Counted from the stretch's first letter, positions 24,242 to 36,814 are shown. The stretch is 64,000 bases of DNA from Cytidiella melzeri (GCA_022592445.1 JABYQR010000040.1:141600-205599), one strand, 5' to 3'. Program-made: numbers and translations. The notes: generated by a model from the letters alone, not told the origin.

Positions 24242-27200
24242 TCAAGGTCTACCCCCGCGTTTCGGCTTCCAAACACCCTTGGGCACTACCTTTTGGAAGC
24301 CATCGTCGTTCGCTGGTGTCTCCTCTTTCAGGGGAGCTCTAACTGCAGGGGAAGCCGGACGGGAAATCTGGGCTGCCGGTGCTTCAGCTTCCTTTTTCGC
24401 TGCTTCCCTGGCCCTCCAGCCTCCTGCGGCGGCGGCACCAAGGCGGTACTTTGGTACAGCGGGAACAGGGTCGCTTGGAAGCGATGCTGGCGCGCGAGGG
24501 GGGGTAGCCGGAGCTGCAGCACCAGAACGCCTCCATGCGTCTTCCTTGACAACAGTCCGAGCAGCAGGCGCAGGTACGGCTGATCGAGCGGCCGCTTGGC
24601 GTTCAATAGCGCGCTGTCTAGCATGTTCTTCAGCTTCCTCTTCACGCTGTCGTCGTAAGCGTACTTCTTCCGCGACAGCTGCACGCTCTGCCTCGCGAAG
24701 ACGACGCTCTTCCGCAATCTTCTCCTCCGCCTCGCGCTTCTTGGCCTCCTCTTCCAATCTAGCGGCCTCTGCTGCTGCTTCTTCTTCTGCGAGGCGACGT
24801 TGCTCCGCTAAACGACATAGCCGTGAATTAAGTATATGCGAAATGAGGTACAGCACTAACCTTCGAGCGCCCTGCGCTCTTCCTCCTCCTTCTCGCGTGC
24901 GATACGTTCTTCTTCTTCTCGACGCAGTCTCTCCTCTTCACGTTCTTTTAGCACAGCGGCCCTCCTCTTGGCCTTCTCTTCCGCGATCTTTCTCTGCGAA
25001 GCCTCCTTGCGTTCAGCGAACTCGTCGCCACGTTTATTGATGACAGACTCGCGATACGCCTTCCAGTCGTCCATAATCCGTAACAACCGTTTCTTCGTGG
25101 CAAGATCCTGCTGATGCGCCAACCTCGCGGTCTCAATGCGAGATTTCTGTGCGATTTCGTGGGCGGCCTTGTCATTGGCTTGTTGAATCTCATAATCCTT
25201 GACGAGGAGCGGCCGTTCCTCCTTGCGGTAAGCACGCTCAATGTGATCGAGGCGCTTAGTGGCCACACGAACGCGCTCAGCAAGCTCCTTCTTCTCCTTT
25301 TCGAGCTGCTCGACTTGCAGTCGCATAAGGCTGTCGGTATTGAGGTTTTCCATATCCTGCGCTATTTTGAGCAAATGGCAAACGAGAAGGTTGAGATGCT
25401 TACGTTGATGTCTACCTTCAAGCTACCCTTCTCTTTCAAGCTTTGGGCGAGCTTCTTGGCTTCCTCGATACGAATAGTCTCCATCTCCTTCTTGTGCCGC
25501 TCGAGCTCCTTCTTGCGCACTTCCTCGAGGGCTCTACGAGCCTCCTCGTCACGCTCCTTGCGAGACGCCTCGGCACGACGACTTGCTTCCTCTTTCTCCT
25601 TTCGAGCGGACAGTTCAGCTAGCAACTCGCGACGTCTGGCCACGATAGCTCGACGAAGCTGCAACGCCTTGCGCTCAGCCTGTGCAGCAGATACTAACGC
25701 CGTGAATTTGGTCTGTTGCTCTTCTTCGGATAGAGCGGGAGTAGGGTACAGCGTGGCGATGGAATTGTGCAAGCACGACGCGAGCTCGCTGAGACGGGTT
25801 CGAACGACCTCCGACGTAGAGGGTTGTATAGCACTGACATTTGCCATGGTCGATGAGCTGGGGTCCTCAACTGCGCCAAAGGAGCTGTCGACGAACGCAA
25901 TGCTTCCAGCGGCATGGTCGACGAGGATGTTGAGCTCCCCGCGTCGTGCACATCCCATCACGTACGCTTCGACTTGCTCCGGATCGAAGACACTCGGCTT
26001 GTCTTCAGACTCTGACCGTAGTGGAGTAACTAGTTCCAGTAGATTGGAGATCTGTATTGAGGAGTAGACTTGCGCGAGTTGCGAAAGAAGTCGAGAAAGG
26101 ACCGCATGGTGCAAGAGCGGAAGATAAGGGGCGTAACTAGCATCAGATGCGAGTTCTGAAAAAAGGGGGGCCGTGGATGCACAGAGGGAAAGAGGATCAA
26201 ACGTGACCTCCAGAACGTTGTAAAGAGATCGGATCGAATCAGGGGAGAGCTTCAAAACGTTTCTAGACAGCTGTAAATGATAAAAACAGCAATGAGATCC
26301 TGTTTCACAGGCTATGTTTCAACTTACAGCGTCCTTCAGTAACCCGCGGCGCGTAGGCGTCTTCGAGAGCCCGAGGAGGGCCGTAAGGCGCGAGTTCTTG
26401 TTCTTGCCGTCCTCGACGCCGTCAAGGCCCTTCGACCCTACCGGAACAGCGAGGGCGCTGACGAGGACTTGGCCAGCCAAGCGTCGGAGCTCTTCATCAG
26501 ATTTGCCGCCGATAGCAGTGACGATGGTGTAGTATCGTCCCCAGGCGGCTGCATGGTATAACGCGTTACCACTCATAAGGAAAATCTTCGTCAGCTTCTC
26601 ATAGTAATTAGCCATCATGGCCGGTCTAGGGGCTTTCTTCGCCATTGTGAGAAGGTTGTGGACATCCTCAACAGACCTAAAGGCTTCTTGCCACAGCTCA
26701 AGCTCAACGGAGGTATTCAACTGCGCGAATCGAGTATCGAGATGGCGCTGCAGGGTTTCAGCGTCCGAGAGGTTGATAGCATGAGGTTGGTGTGCATATT
26801 TAGCCACATTTGCGAGGTGAAGACGGAGGGTTTCACACAGACGGCGGAATTCGACTTTTCGCTGGTGCTTCAGGCAAAATTTGAAAGCTTGTTGTGCGAT
26901 TTGCTGCAGAACCGTAAGAAACTTGAGTTGGATGGTTCAGTTCTGACTCACCTGGTACACGCCCTCCAGACGAGCATTGTTTTTGAGCGTCTCTAATGCT
27001 GTGCGATAGCTTTCCCATAGGAACTTGAGCCAAGGAGTGACGAGAGCCCTGTCGGTCCTATCCTTATTTTGGTCGCCACTCACCGCACCTAGCAGAATAC
27101 TCTCGGGTGTTTCACTCGCTTCCAAGTCGTCGACATCTACGGCCACCGCTTTATCCGCCTTTTCCTGGGCTTCCTGTACCTTGGCATCCGCGAGCTGGAT

Positions 27201-27479
27201 GAACTTGCTGATCACGACTTCTATCGAGTTTACGCTAGTATTCTGCGCGATATTCTTGTATTGCATAAGACCCTCCTTTGCGGTACGGCCTTTGCGCATG
27301 TCGACGCAAAGCTCGATAAAGCGCAGCATGATCGGTTCGAGCGATGTAAGAGGAGTTGAGCGGAATCGCTTTGAGGAGAACATCTCTGTTAATGCCTGAA
27401 GAGCGGCATGCATTTGTCCAACGGAAACTAGACCTTCGGCCTGCTTGAGGACCGCCTCAGGTTTTGAGAACGGCGCCAT
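24242..27479 (-). CDS. TIF32: Translation initiation factor eIF3 subunit a
   Basis: Five exons, 27479-26952, 26903-26328, 26270-25404, 25356-24861 and 24807-24242, total 3,033 nt and 1,010 residues. The start [18 protein letters not shown] is typical of eIF3a. A helical repeat and PCI region follows ([35 protein letters not shown]). A very long charged coiled coil covers about residues 590-890, and an Ala/Pro-rich tail ends [12 protein letters not shown]. eIF3a scaffolds the eIF3 complex, binds eIF3b and the 40S subunit, and supports scanning. The gene converges on CCH1 with 200 bp between stops. Confidence 0.95.
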
Positions 27480-27542
27480 CGTGAGTTCTGAACGGTGTGC
27501 TCGTTAGCGCAAGGGTTGCGTAGTAAGCTTCTCATAATCACA

Positions 27543-27698
27543 TTAAATTTCAAGCTGGTGACCACTGGCGACGGCAATAAGGGCGCGTAGATCTTGGACA
27601 CCGTCTTTAGTCTTTTGTGCACTGTCGGCGACGATGAGCAAGGTGAGTAAAGTTTCTGGCTCGGATAGTCCCGAGATACCGGCATGAGCTCCGCTCAT
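27543..27698 (-). other. Short open frame upstream of eIF3a (possible uORF)
   Basis: This 51-residue frame starts MSGAHAGISGLSEPETLLTL and ends 63 bases upstream of the eIF3a start codon on the same strand. Its composition looks protein-like, with a leucine-rich helix then KTKDGVQDLRALIAV. I could not splice it in phase to the exons upstream. It may be a regulatory upstream frame, an exon of the neighbouring gene, or chance. Confidence 0.25.
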
Positions 27699-27700
27699 GA

Positions 27701-28098
27701 TCAGGACCACGATTTGATCTCCGATTTAAGTCTAATCCTCAGTGTCGCTCGTAAGTTACATACTCAACGTCGATAAAATGGACGCAGTCAACATGCATCT
27801 TAGTCAAAAAGCGACCCACAAGGTCGAGGTTGCCAACACTACACTTCCGACACTTAGAACACTTACCCATAAGCAGAAATAGCTGCGCGCGGATAAGCTA
27901 CAGCTCGCGTTCCCTGTCCGTTCTCGTCTGGCTCATGCAAGTATGCGAGCCTTTCTCTGTTCTCGGGATCACGTGGAGGTAAGTACTCCTGCGATTGAAC
28001 TGCGAGCCAACTGGGTATTTGCAACTATTGCAATCTCAGTCGGCAATTGACACCAAGTTGAAGCGTCATAAAGGCACCGAGAAGCTCACCTTAAACAT
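27701..28098 (-). CDS. Unidentified small protein (tentative model)
   Basis: A minimal model uses exons 28098-28090, 27988-27867, 27838-27764 and 27731-27701, joined by GT-AG introns with matching phases, giving 78 residues. The body reads as genuine protein: YLPPRDPENRERLAYL, then AVAYPRAAISAYGVGNLDLV and GRFLTKMHVDCVHFIDVE. The 5' end is uncertain. Exonic-looking sequence (QHITDQTSG) continues upstream of the chosen Met to about 28250, but joining it requires a 39 nt intron. I do not recognise the family. It lies head-to-tail upstream of eIF3a. Confidence 0.35.
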
Positions 28099-28990
28099 GA
28101 GGCCTGAGGTTTGGTCCGTAATGTGCTGGACTTAGTTCTGATCTGCTACATGTACATGCAAGGTCTGACCGGTGAGTAGTTCGTCTGCATCTACCGCATC
28201 TTCCAGGCTTCCTCATTTCAGCAGCTGTTCTTACCCGAGTTCACGACGGCGGTCCGTGTGCGCTTGGCGTTTGTCGCATATAAGCTCTTTCTAGTGCTAC
28301 TGGCAGCTGGTGATTGACAGCTACTGTGTAGTGGCGCATAGCTTATTGCAAGCAACTACTTCCGCCATAATCAGACCACATCTTCAGCCTTGCACCAACT
28401 CCTTCGTCGTCAGACTCCGATGTGGTGCCAGGACCTTGATCAGAGTTAAATTCAACGGTCCGGTCGAGAAACATGCCCCGGCGTTTTTGTCCTCACCTCG
28501 CTCTCCAGTCTACTATGAAGTCATATCGAGTTCAAAGGAAGGAAGGATCAACAGGCTCTACTCAACCAACGAGTCAGGCCAGTCTTCGGGCATACTCAGA
28601 GCCGGAGCTTCGCTCACCAATGACCCCACCTTCGCTCAGTACCCGTATGGTATGATGCTGTTGCCACCATACGTGATGTAAGCGTTCCATTTCTCTTAAG
28701 CTATATTCTCCTGATGACTGTCTCCCTATGCTCAGCACATCTACACCCGTGACCGCCCGCGTAGATCAGCAACCTCCGGGAAGACATGATCAGACTGATT
28801 CTTTGTGTGGTCTCAGAGGCCAAGGCCTGAAGCTATGAGCAATAGGCTTTCTCCGAACGAAAGGTGGCGTAGCTGTATGTTCAACTGAAGCTCTGTCGTA
28901 CCACCTACTATTTCAGCGCAAGTTCGTAAATCCGCTGTTGAGCGTACATATAGGTGAGTGAATTCTTCCAGTAACCTAACATACCCCGAA
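28099..28990. other. Intergenic region with possible minor exons
   Basis: This lies between the small minus-strand gene and the FAD enzyme. A 60-codon frame at 28473-28655 (+) containing KSYRVQRKEGSTGS could be part of a small gene, but I found no splice that joins it in phase to the following open stretch near 28740-28835. No RNA gene or repeat is visible. Confidence 0.3.
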
Positions 28991-31162
28991 ATGACCACTG
29001 CCTCCGTCTTTTTCTGCTCCTATACGTGGCTTCTGCTTGTGCCTTGTGCACTTTACCTTCTCTACCCAGTGTGCAGCAGGATGATACGGGCATACCTTCT
29101 CAAGCGGTTCACGTCGGTTAGTGATCTACCTCTTCTTGGGCAGAGCCGCTCCAAGAAGATTGAAGGCACAGCGGTGATTTGTGGCGGAAGGTGATTGCGA
29201 CACAACCTTTCAGCTGCTGCTTAGCTGAATACTTCTCTAGTATTTCCGGTTTACTGGCTGCCCGCGTATGCTCAGACCACTTTACTCACGTTGTCCTCAT
29301 CGACCCTGAGCTATCTGAGGTGGAGCGTACAAAGCCAAGCACGCGTATTGCCCAGTATGATTCATTGCATGGTGAGCACCAAGCTGTGTCTACCTGACCT
29401 GTATCTAAACGATGTACCCAGGCTATTTGACCTTTGTTCTTGACGGTTTGCGCCGCTTGTGGCCAGAATTCGACGTTGAACTAAGGAAGATCGGCGGATA
29501 GTAAGGTGTTGATCCTGCCGATTTTCTTCTCCGAGACTGACTCTTGTTGTGTTGAACAGCGTAGCCTCAGGAGACGTCAAGCCATTCTTTGGCGGTACTC
29601 TTCTTCCAGCCCCTTTCGAAGAGTACGAAGCAAAGGCTCAGAAGCTACCTGAAACCATGTTTGTCCGCCGCCCCAAGCTCGAGAACCTCCTGCGAAAGCT
29701 GCTCCTCGGAACGCCGTCTAACGTTCGTACTTTGGTTGGCTCAGTACGAGGGGTGCATGTCCAAGAAAACTTTGGAGCGCGGGTTGACACAGTGATTCTC
29801 CGTGGTCACAATGGCGAGGAGCTTACCATCAACGATCCCACTCTCGTGGTCGGTGCGTGCGACTCTCACCCAGATCATATCTATTTCTTGAGCCGCTTTG
29901 CTGTACGTGTAGATTGCTCTGGGGATAGTCAGGCAGGCTTCAGGTGGCTGAAGAAATCCGGCTACACGATGCCACAGGACGTCCGACGCGAATACGATCA
30001 GAAGCTATACTATGTCACCGTCACTTTTACTGTTGACAAGCAACTAGCCGAGACGCTTCCGATCCCAGGTGGCTATGAAAACGCTGGGTGGATCTATACG
30101 TTTGTTCCAGACTACAATCTCGGCAACGCCGGCTTCGTTCTGGGCAAGATGGACAACGACACAAGTAAGTCTCGCTTGGATACTCTTGATTTCCACAGGT
30201 TCACAATGCTTCTAGTGCAATTGTGTTGCGGCGGATGGGGTGATGTCGCACTCCCACTTGAAGCCGACGAGATCGAAACCTATGTACGATCATGCAGGGG
30301 ACGGGAACCTGCGCCGGAGTGGATAGTTGATATTCTCAACAGGCTCATCAAGGATGGATCGCCTACCTTCAAACCCCTCAAGATTCGTGAGTAGCTCAAT
30401 TCCCACCTGCGTCAACCCCCCACTGACACTACCAAAGGTCCTTGCTCGTACATACGCTATCAGGATGTCCCCAATATGCCATCCAACTTCATCGCTCTTG
30501 GCGACTCATTCTTACAGCTTAATCCTATCTATGCGTAAGAAGGCCTCTCCATGACTTACCACACTCTCGATGCTGAACCGTGTTTTCATATGTAGACAAG
30601 GGTGCAGCAAGGCAATGATGGGCGCCATCACATTGAATGCGCTCCTCACACAAGTCACACCAGTAGTGTCTTGTGGAAAGGATGCTCTTCCCGATGACTT
30701 CTCTCACAAGTATTTCAGTCACGTCGGTGATCACGGAGATGCACTGTGGTACGTGTGTATGCAATCTCCTCTGATCGCTTACTCAAACTCTTTCATTCAG
30801 GGAGTCTACAAAGACGTTTGGTGAGTCATTCCATGTCAAGGTTCGTAGAGCGACAACTCAAGGTAGCGTAGACTACGGATTCTCTAGCACACGCCCAGTG
30901 GCAGGCGAGACCCTGCAAACAGGTTCGTTTGCGCGATGGTATCTGGACATGTTCATCGAAGCGGCTCTCAAGGTAAGCCCGCTCACTCTTCGTCCAGCAA
31001 AATTTATTGATATTGAGATACATCTAGGACAGGAAATGTGCCTCCGCGATGTGGCACGTTCGTATGTTGCTAGCACCGCCGACGGACATGTTCGCTCCTT
31101 CGATACTGTGGAAGGTGGCGAGCAATGCGTTGTGGTCGAAGATCTCTCGTGTTCAATACTGA
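28991..31162 (+). CDS. FAD-dependent monooxygenase-like membrane enzyme
   Basis: Ten exons, 28991-29190, 29241-29371, 29422-29500, 29560-30164, 30216-30386, 30438-30534, 30596-30748, 30801-30820, 30872-30972 and 31028-31162, total 1,692 nt and 563 residues. A membrane anchor (YTWLLLVPCALYLLYPV) precedes a Rossmann segment AVICGGSISGLLAARV, a variant of GxGxxG. The FAD-ribityl motif near residue 415 reads ALGDSFLQLNPIYAQGCSKA, as in class A flavoprotein monooxygenases. The C-terminal part (MLLAPPTDMFAPSILWKV) recurs in my memory in fungal proteins of this group. The substrate is unknown, and nothing nearby suggests a secondary-metabolite cluster. The last intron must be removed, because reading through gives a different, unconserved tail. 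Confidence 0.85.
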
Positions 31163-31301
31163 AAGCTTCGAACCGTTGAAAGTGCAATTTCGAAAGTAGA
31201 AAATCTGGACCTTATCTTTGTTACACCTTCGTCCAGATATTTGTATTTTATGAGAGAAAATCATGCCAAACAATAATTGTCAAGTACAAGTAGTGTAGGG
31301 A

Positions 31302-33221
31302 CTAGCGTTCAATCCCATGTTCAATGGGAATCCGTAATTTTTCTAACGCTTTCTTCCCCCTGTCAACCCATAACCGCATGGTGGGCGGGTGCTCGAACCA
31401 CATCGAAGCGAAAGGATCGGCAGGCCCGGAACCAACACCGCCCTCCGCCGTCCTCTGAGTGTCACTCGTAAAAACCGCATCGTTTCCGGCTGGTGGTGAG
31501 TAGGCACGGTTTTCTTCCACGTTGTCCGCTCCTGCCTGACTTTGGCGTCGAAGGCTTTTTCTCTCCTTCCGGGGAGCCTGTCTGCTGCCTCTATCCATCG
31601 AACCCTTCGTCATCTGATCTGCATTGACTTCAGCTGAGCCAGTTTCACGGTCAGAGGAACGAAAGCGAGACGCTGGAGATGAGGAATGGGAGATAATGGA
31701 TGATGCAGGTGTCAAGCAAGGCTGCTCCAATCCAGCTTGTACGGAAACGCTGGTATCGCTCTCAGGACAGATACCGTTTCCCCACAGTCCACCAGCGCGA
31801 ATCCAAGCAGCAACGTTTCGCTGTGGCTTGATCTCGCTGAGGACACCAATGACAGCGAGGAGAGTCTCGTCGTACGCTTTGTCCTGGAGTTCGGAAGCGG
31901 CTGAGACTGCTTTGATTCTCCTTGCCTCCTTCTTCTCCTTACGCCTGCGCTCGCGTGTGGTGTCTGCATCTGCGTCATCCTTGACATCGACTTTCCAGTC
32001 AAGCTTCTTAGGGTCGTGAGACATGTCGAACTGATCGTTGACTTCATGGCCGTTGTCTGCCATCGATCTTTCCAGTTTCAAGATTTCTAGGTCTTTCGCG
32101 CGCATCTCGGCAGAATATTCCGGGACACAGAAATGATTGTACGGTTGCAGCTCAGCTTTCCGAGGCGAATCGTCGAGAAGTAGAGTCGTAAGAGCAGAGT
32201 GCCTGGCGCTAGGCGACGCATAACTGGGGCCGCCACCATCGAGTGTTGACGTCAGACGAGATTGTGCCATCGAAGATAGCTTTGACCACGGGGTGTTCAA
32301 GTCTTTTACGGTTTGTACCTTGCGGTCTTGTGAAAAAGTCGGAGAATTCTAAGCTTCAGACAGTTGATTGAAGATAAAAAGCTGCTTACGGTAATGGTCC
32401 TGTGTTAGGCCTAGAGTATCTCTTGCCCAAACTGCCAGTAATCTCTCCTTGTCCAACGCAAAGCATTTTGCCACCATGTCTTCCACGCTATGAGGTTGCG
32501 CCGAAGACCAGACCATGACATCCAGCCACGCTCTTGTCTCGGGTGCAAACAGGTAGGATCGAAATGTAGTCATGTACGGTCTTGGATGAACAGGTCGCAG
32601 GCGGGGCAGAGGACGGCCTTTATCGTCCAATGCTGCTGGTGCGGCTCGGTTCTTTGGGCGCATCGCCGTAGCGCGATGAACAAGTGTACCATTTAAGTCC
32701 AAGATCAAGAGCTTGCGCTCTGTATCTGGTGAAGAAAGACGTCGAGGAGTTTCATCTGCGAGTTTGAGGTAGGTTGGCGAGGGAGATCGTGGCGGAGGAG
32801 GGGTAACAGGACGATCGTCTCGTGCATGGTTGTACGGTACTGGACCGGGATCAATATGTTCTGTCATACCACTGCGAGTGTAGCTGTCCCAGTTTCCTCT
32901 CGATGTTGAAGGGCCCTGGTCGCCACGGTAGGAATCATAGTCATTGTACCTCGCGTACTTATGTACTTGACGCTCATCCTCCGGAGCCGCAGGGTATGAA
33001 TATTGGTACCGAGCATGACTGGTATCTTCGTAGGTGTTTCGCACATAATAGTCGTCGCTTTGAGATGAATAGGGTGCGTGATACTGCCTAGTATCGTAGC
33101 CGTATCCGTAGCCGTAGGTTGTCTCGTCGGAGGACTGGTTATAGTTGTACCTCGCATCGTTCTGGTAATAGTAACGATCTCTCCAAGGCCCCTGCGCACG
33201 TTTGCGGTGGTTGTAAGACAT
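31302..33221 (-). CDS. FCP1/SCP-like (NLI-interacting factor) phosphatase-domain protein
   Basis: Two exons, 33221-32390 and 32326-31302, total 1,857 nt and 618 residues. The N-terminus is a Tyr/Asn/Arg-rich disordered stretch. At about residues 165-260 is an FCP1 homology domain: LLILDLNGTLVHR, then RPYMTTFRSYLFA, LDVMVWSSAQPHSVEDMV and VWARDTLGLTQDHY. LLLDDSPRKAELQPYNH follows in the second exon and supplies the C-terminal acidic loop. The rest is basic and disordered. FCP/SCP enzymes remove phosphates from Ser/Thr residues, classically in the RNA polymerase II tail, using DxDx(T/V). Here the second aspartate is replaced by asparagine (DLNGT), so activity is uncertain. It faces the oxoprolinase gene divergently. 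Confidence 0.85.
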
Positions 33222-33464
33222 TTTATGGATATATGCGCACAGACATGAAGTTTGTCGGCTCGATGCGAAGGACTTCAGCGTGGCGAGAGAGAGAGAGAGA
33301 GTAGAGGACACAGATTCGAAAGCAACTTTGAAGATCTGGCCGGTAGTAGCAACCGGCGCATCAGAATAGCGCATCACTACCGGATGTAGGTATGCGGGCC
33401 GGATGCTCCGTCCATCCAGGACGAGTACGAGTCAGACCCACGGCCTTAGTAGCCTTCGACCACG

Positions 33465-36269
33465 ATGCCTACTGTGCCAGATAGATCTATTCGCATTTGT
33501 GCAGACAGAGGCGGAACATTTTGCGATGTGCATGCATCGTATCCAGATCCTGACAAGCCTGGAGAACGCAAGGATATTGTTGTGAAACTCTGTGAGTGCC
33601 AGAAGCTAATGTATATTCTGAGTAGAGTCTAGAGATATACGACGGGGACAGTGTCACAGGATAGAGCAAATTATGAGGATGCACCAACGGAAGGCATTCG
33701 CAGGGTGCTCGAGGCTGTTCAAGGCAGCACGATCCCTCGAGGGTCTGTGCTACAGACGGACAAAATTGGTGAGCCGTCTGAACCTGGACAATACAGCACC
33801 ATCATGAATAAACCCTGTAGATTATATACGTCTTTCGACGACGGTTGCTACAAATGCCCTTCTTGAGAGAAAAGGAGAGAAACACGCACTCTTAATCACG
33901 AAAGGTTTCCGAGATCTACTGCTCATCGGCAATCAATCCCGTCCAAAAATATTCGACCTGAATATCCGCCGTCCACCACCTCTGTACTCTACAGTTGTAG
34001 AGGTTGACGAGCGTGTGACTTTAGTAGGATACACGTCAGATCCGAAAGCAGAAGACCATGCTGTTCAATTTGACGAGCACGGCAAGGTTATTAGAGGATA
34101 CAGAGGAAAAGGGTGGGATAGCCAAGGTTTGGCTGAAGGACCCGGAGACGTCGTGCAGGGAATCTCTGGTGAAGCTGTCAGGATTATGAAGAAGCCAGGT
34201 AGGTTCTTGCACACTCTTAGACAACAACGCGCAACAAACTCATTCTTTATCGATAGACCTTCCGTCGGTAAAGCATGACTTGCAAAAGCTTTACGACAAT
34301 GGCTATCGGTCCATTGCTATCGTTCTCTGCCACTCGTACACATATCCAGAACACGAGCTACAAGTCGGAAGAGTTGCCCGCGATATCGGATTTGAACAAG
34401 TATCAGAATCATCGCAATTATTGCCCATGATCAAGATGGTCCCCCGAGGAGTCTCATCCACTGCCGACGCCTACTTGACACCGATCTTGCGAAAGTATTT
34501 GGACGGCTTCTTCAGTGGTTTTGACGAGAAATTGAAAGACGGAAGATTGCGTAGCCCGCGAGTGGAGTTCATGGGAAGCGACGGCGGTCTTCTCGATTTG
34601 AACAACTTTTCCGGGCTGAAGAGCATTCTCAGCGGTCCAGCCGGTGGCGTCGTAGGCTATGCTCTGACAAGCTGGGACGCCGATAGGAAACATCCTGTGA
34701 TAGGGTTGGTTTTATAATTTACCATTTCTCACGCATTGCTTCTGCTAAAGTCCCATTATTAACAGCTTGGATGTAGGCGGAACCTCCACCGACGTTTCTC
34801 GCTTCGACGGCCGCTATGAGGTTGTGTATGAAACCACCACGGCTGGAGTTACAATTCAATCGCCTCAATTGGACATCAATACCGTAGCAGCGGGTGGTGG
34901 CTCCTGCTTGACATTCCGCAACGGCCTTTTCCTCGCGGGTCCACACAGTGCAGGTGCTGAGCCTGGCCCTGCGTGTTACCGGTTTGTGTGATTACTTATT
35001 CCTCATGTACATGATTTTTGACCCCTGCCATGCGTATGCAGCAAAGATGGTCCCCTCGCAGTCACCGACGCCAATTTGATCCTTGGACGTCTCATTCCGG
35101 ACTTCTTCCCAAAGATTTTCGGCAAGTCTGCAAAAGAACCTCTAGACGCAGAAGCGTCGCGATCGAAGTTTGAGGACCTGCTACAGGAAGTGAATTCAAC
35201 CTACGAGAAGAAGCTTGATATCGATGAGATGGTCTATGGGTGCGTTATTCAAGGTACACTCCTACAGATGTAACGGTGTGCGAATTATCTCCCACAGGTT
35301 TATAAAGGTTGCGAATGAGACGATGTGTAGACCCATACGCGCACTAACCGAGGCCAGAGGCTATGCGTTGCAAAAGCACATGTAAGGCTTGATCATATCC
35401 TAAAGACGAAAGTTACTGAACATCGTTCAGCTTGGCAAGCTTCGGTGGCGCAGGCGGTCAGCATGCTTGCGAAATTGCGAAGCTGCTTGGGATGAAGACG
35501 ATCCTCATACATCGCTACAGTTCCATACTTTCTGCATACGGGCTCGCACTCGCAGACAGGTGAGACACAAATACCTGCATATGAGCACGTCCTCGTTCTA
35601 ATATGACACAGAGCGTTCGAGTTGCAAGAACCATCCTCAACCTTTTGCTCTGCTGAGAACCGCAAAGTACTCAAGACGCGCCTGGATAAACTGGATGGTG
35701 AAGTTCGCGCTGAGCTGAAGCGGCAAGGATTTGAGGGGGACCATGTCAAAACCGAGCGCATGTTGAATATGCGATTTGAGGGTACTGATACTGCGTTGAT
35801 GGTGCTTCCGTCTCCGGCAGACGGAGATGGGCAGGAAGACTTTGAGGCTGCGTTTAAGAGGGTGTACAAGACGGAGTTTGGCTTCTTACTCGAGACGAAG
35901 ACCATCATCGTCGATGACGTGAAAGTGAGTGAGCATGTCTGTGGTCGAGGGCGCTAACACTAAAGGCTTTCGTGCTAGGTTCGGGGGATCGGAAAGACCT
36001 TTGACTCTTTGGGGGAATCCGTGTTTGAAGAAGTTGAAAAGCTGACCGCGAAAGCCGTTGACCCAAAGAAAGCTGAAGCAAGTCACAGCGTGTATTTCGA
36101 TGGAGTGGGGCGCGTCGATGACACTCCTGTCTTCTTGCTTCCATCTCTGGAAACAGGGGACAGGTTGGAAGGACCTGCGATGATTATTGACGATACACAG
36201 ACCATCGTTCTCATACCTGGAGCAACAGCCACTTTGACGAGTAAACATTTCTACATCACCTTACACTAG
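33465..36269 (+). CDS. 5-oxoprolinase/hydantoinase, HyuA half only
   Basis: Ten exons, 33465-33591, 33652-33768, 33821-34198, 34257-34704, 34766-34981, 35042-35239, 35298-35381, 35431-35559, 35612-35924 and 35979-36269, total 2,301 nt and 766 residues. The N-terminal ASKHA-like motif is [60 protein letters not shown] and [16 protein letters not shown] follow. These define the hydantoinase A half of ATP-dependent 5-oxoprolinase of the glutathione cycle. Eukaryotic oxoprolinases are normally about 1,280 residues with a fused HyuB half. This one stops 20 residues after [12 protein letters not shown], just where HyuB should begin, and no HyuB sequence follows. It is either truncated or a separate HyuA-type enzyme. 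Confidence 0.88.
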
Positions 36270-36469
36270 TCCCATTGCAGATCCTAAGGGCAGCCATAAC
36301 GCCAATGTAGCGATAAATTTCAATGTACCAATTTTACTCGATGTATTCCAATCAGTCGACCTGTGGGTGTCATCATAATGCGCGGCTCTGGGAGCTGGCT
36401 CAAACGTCTGCATTGGGAATGTGATATTTATGTGACCTCGATTTTGCACGTTACATGGTTGCGCGCATA

Positions 36470-36814
36470 TCACTCCGAGTCGTCCTCGTATCCCGATACG
36501 GGTACCCGAGCCCTCTTTGGTACTGCGAAGGGATTAGGCTTTTTCACAATCGAAGAGAAAAGCTTGTGGCATACAAGGATACGAATTAGGAGGCCTCTCT
36601 GCAGGAGTCCATCCCAAGCTCTGGCGTATTGGAGGTACAGTTATGACCAGTATTGGGCCAATGAAGCCAAGGATGACGGAATAGTAAATTACGGGTTGTT
36701 CATGTGCTTGCCTTTGCTACACCAGCGTAAGTCGCATCGTAACAAGGCGTATGGAGATGTGTCACTCACCAGGTAGCGATATGTCTGGCGGAATGGCGAG
36801 AACAATGCTGCCAT
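36470..36814 (-). CDS. NADH dehydrogenase (complex I) 9.5 kDa subunit
   Basis: Three small exons, 36814-36770, 36716-36575 and 36522-36470, total 240 nt and 79 residues. The protein starts MAALFSPFRQTYRYLQRQAH, carries one membrane helix (YYSVILGFIGPILVITVPP), then SLGWTPAERPPNSYPLPKR, and ends PVSGYEDDSE. This matches the fungal NUO-9.5 accessory subunit of mitochondrial complex I. No single exon is long enough to stand out, but splice sites and phases agree perfectly. The last intron uses the downstream of two possible acceptors, because the upstream one leads to a stop. It is divergent from the pfkB kinase gene, with 138 bp between start codons. Confidence 0.88.
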
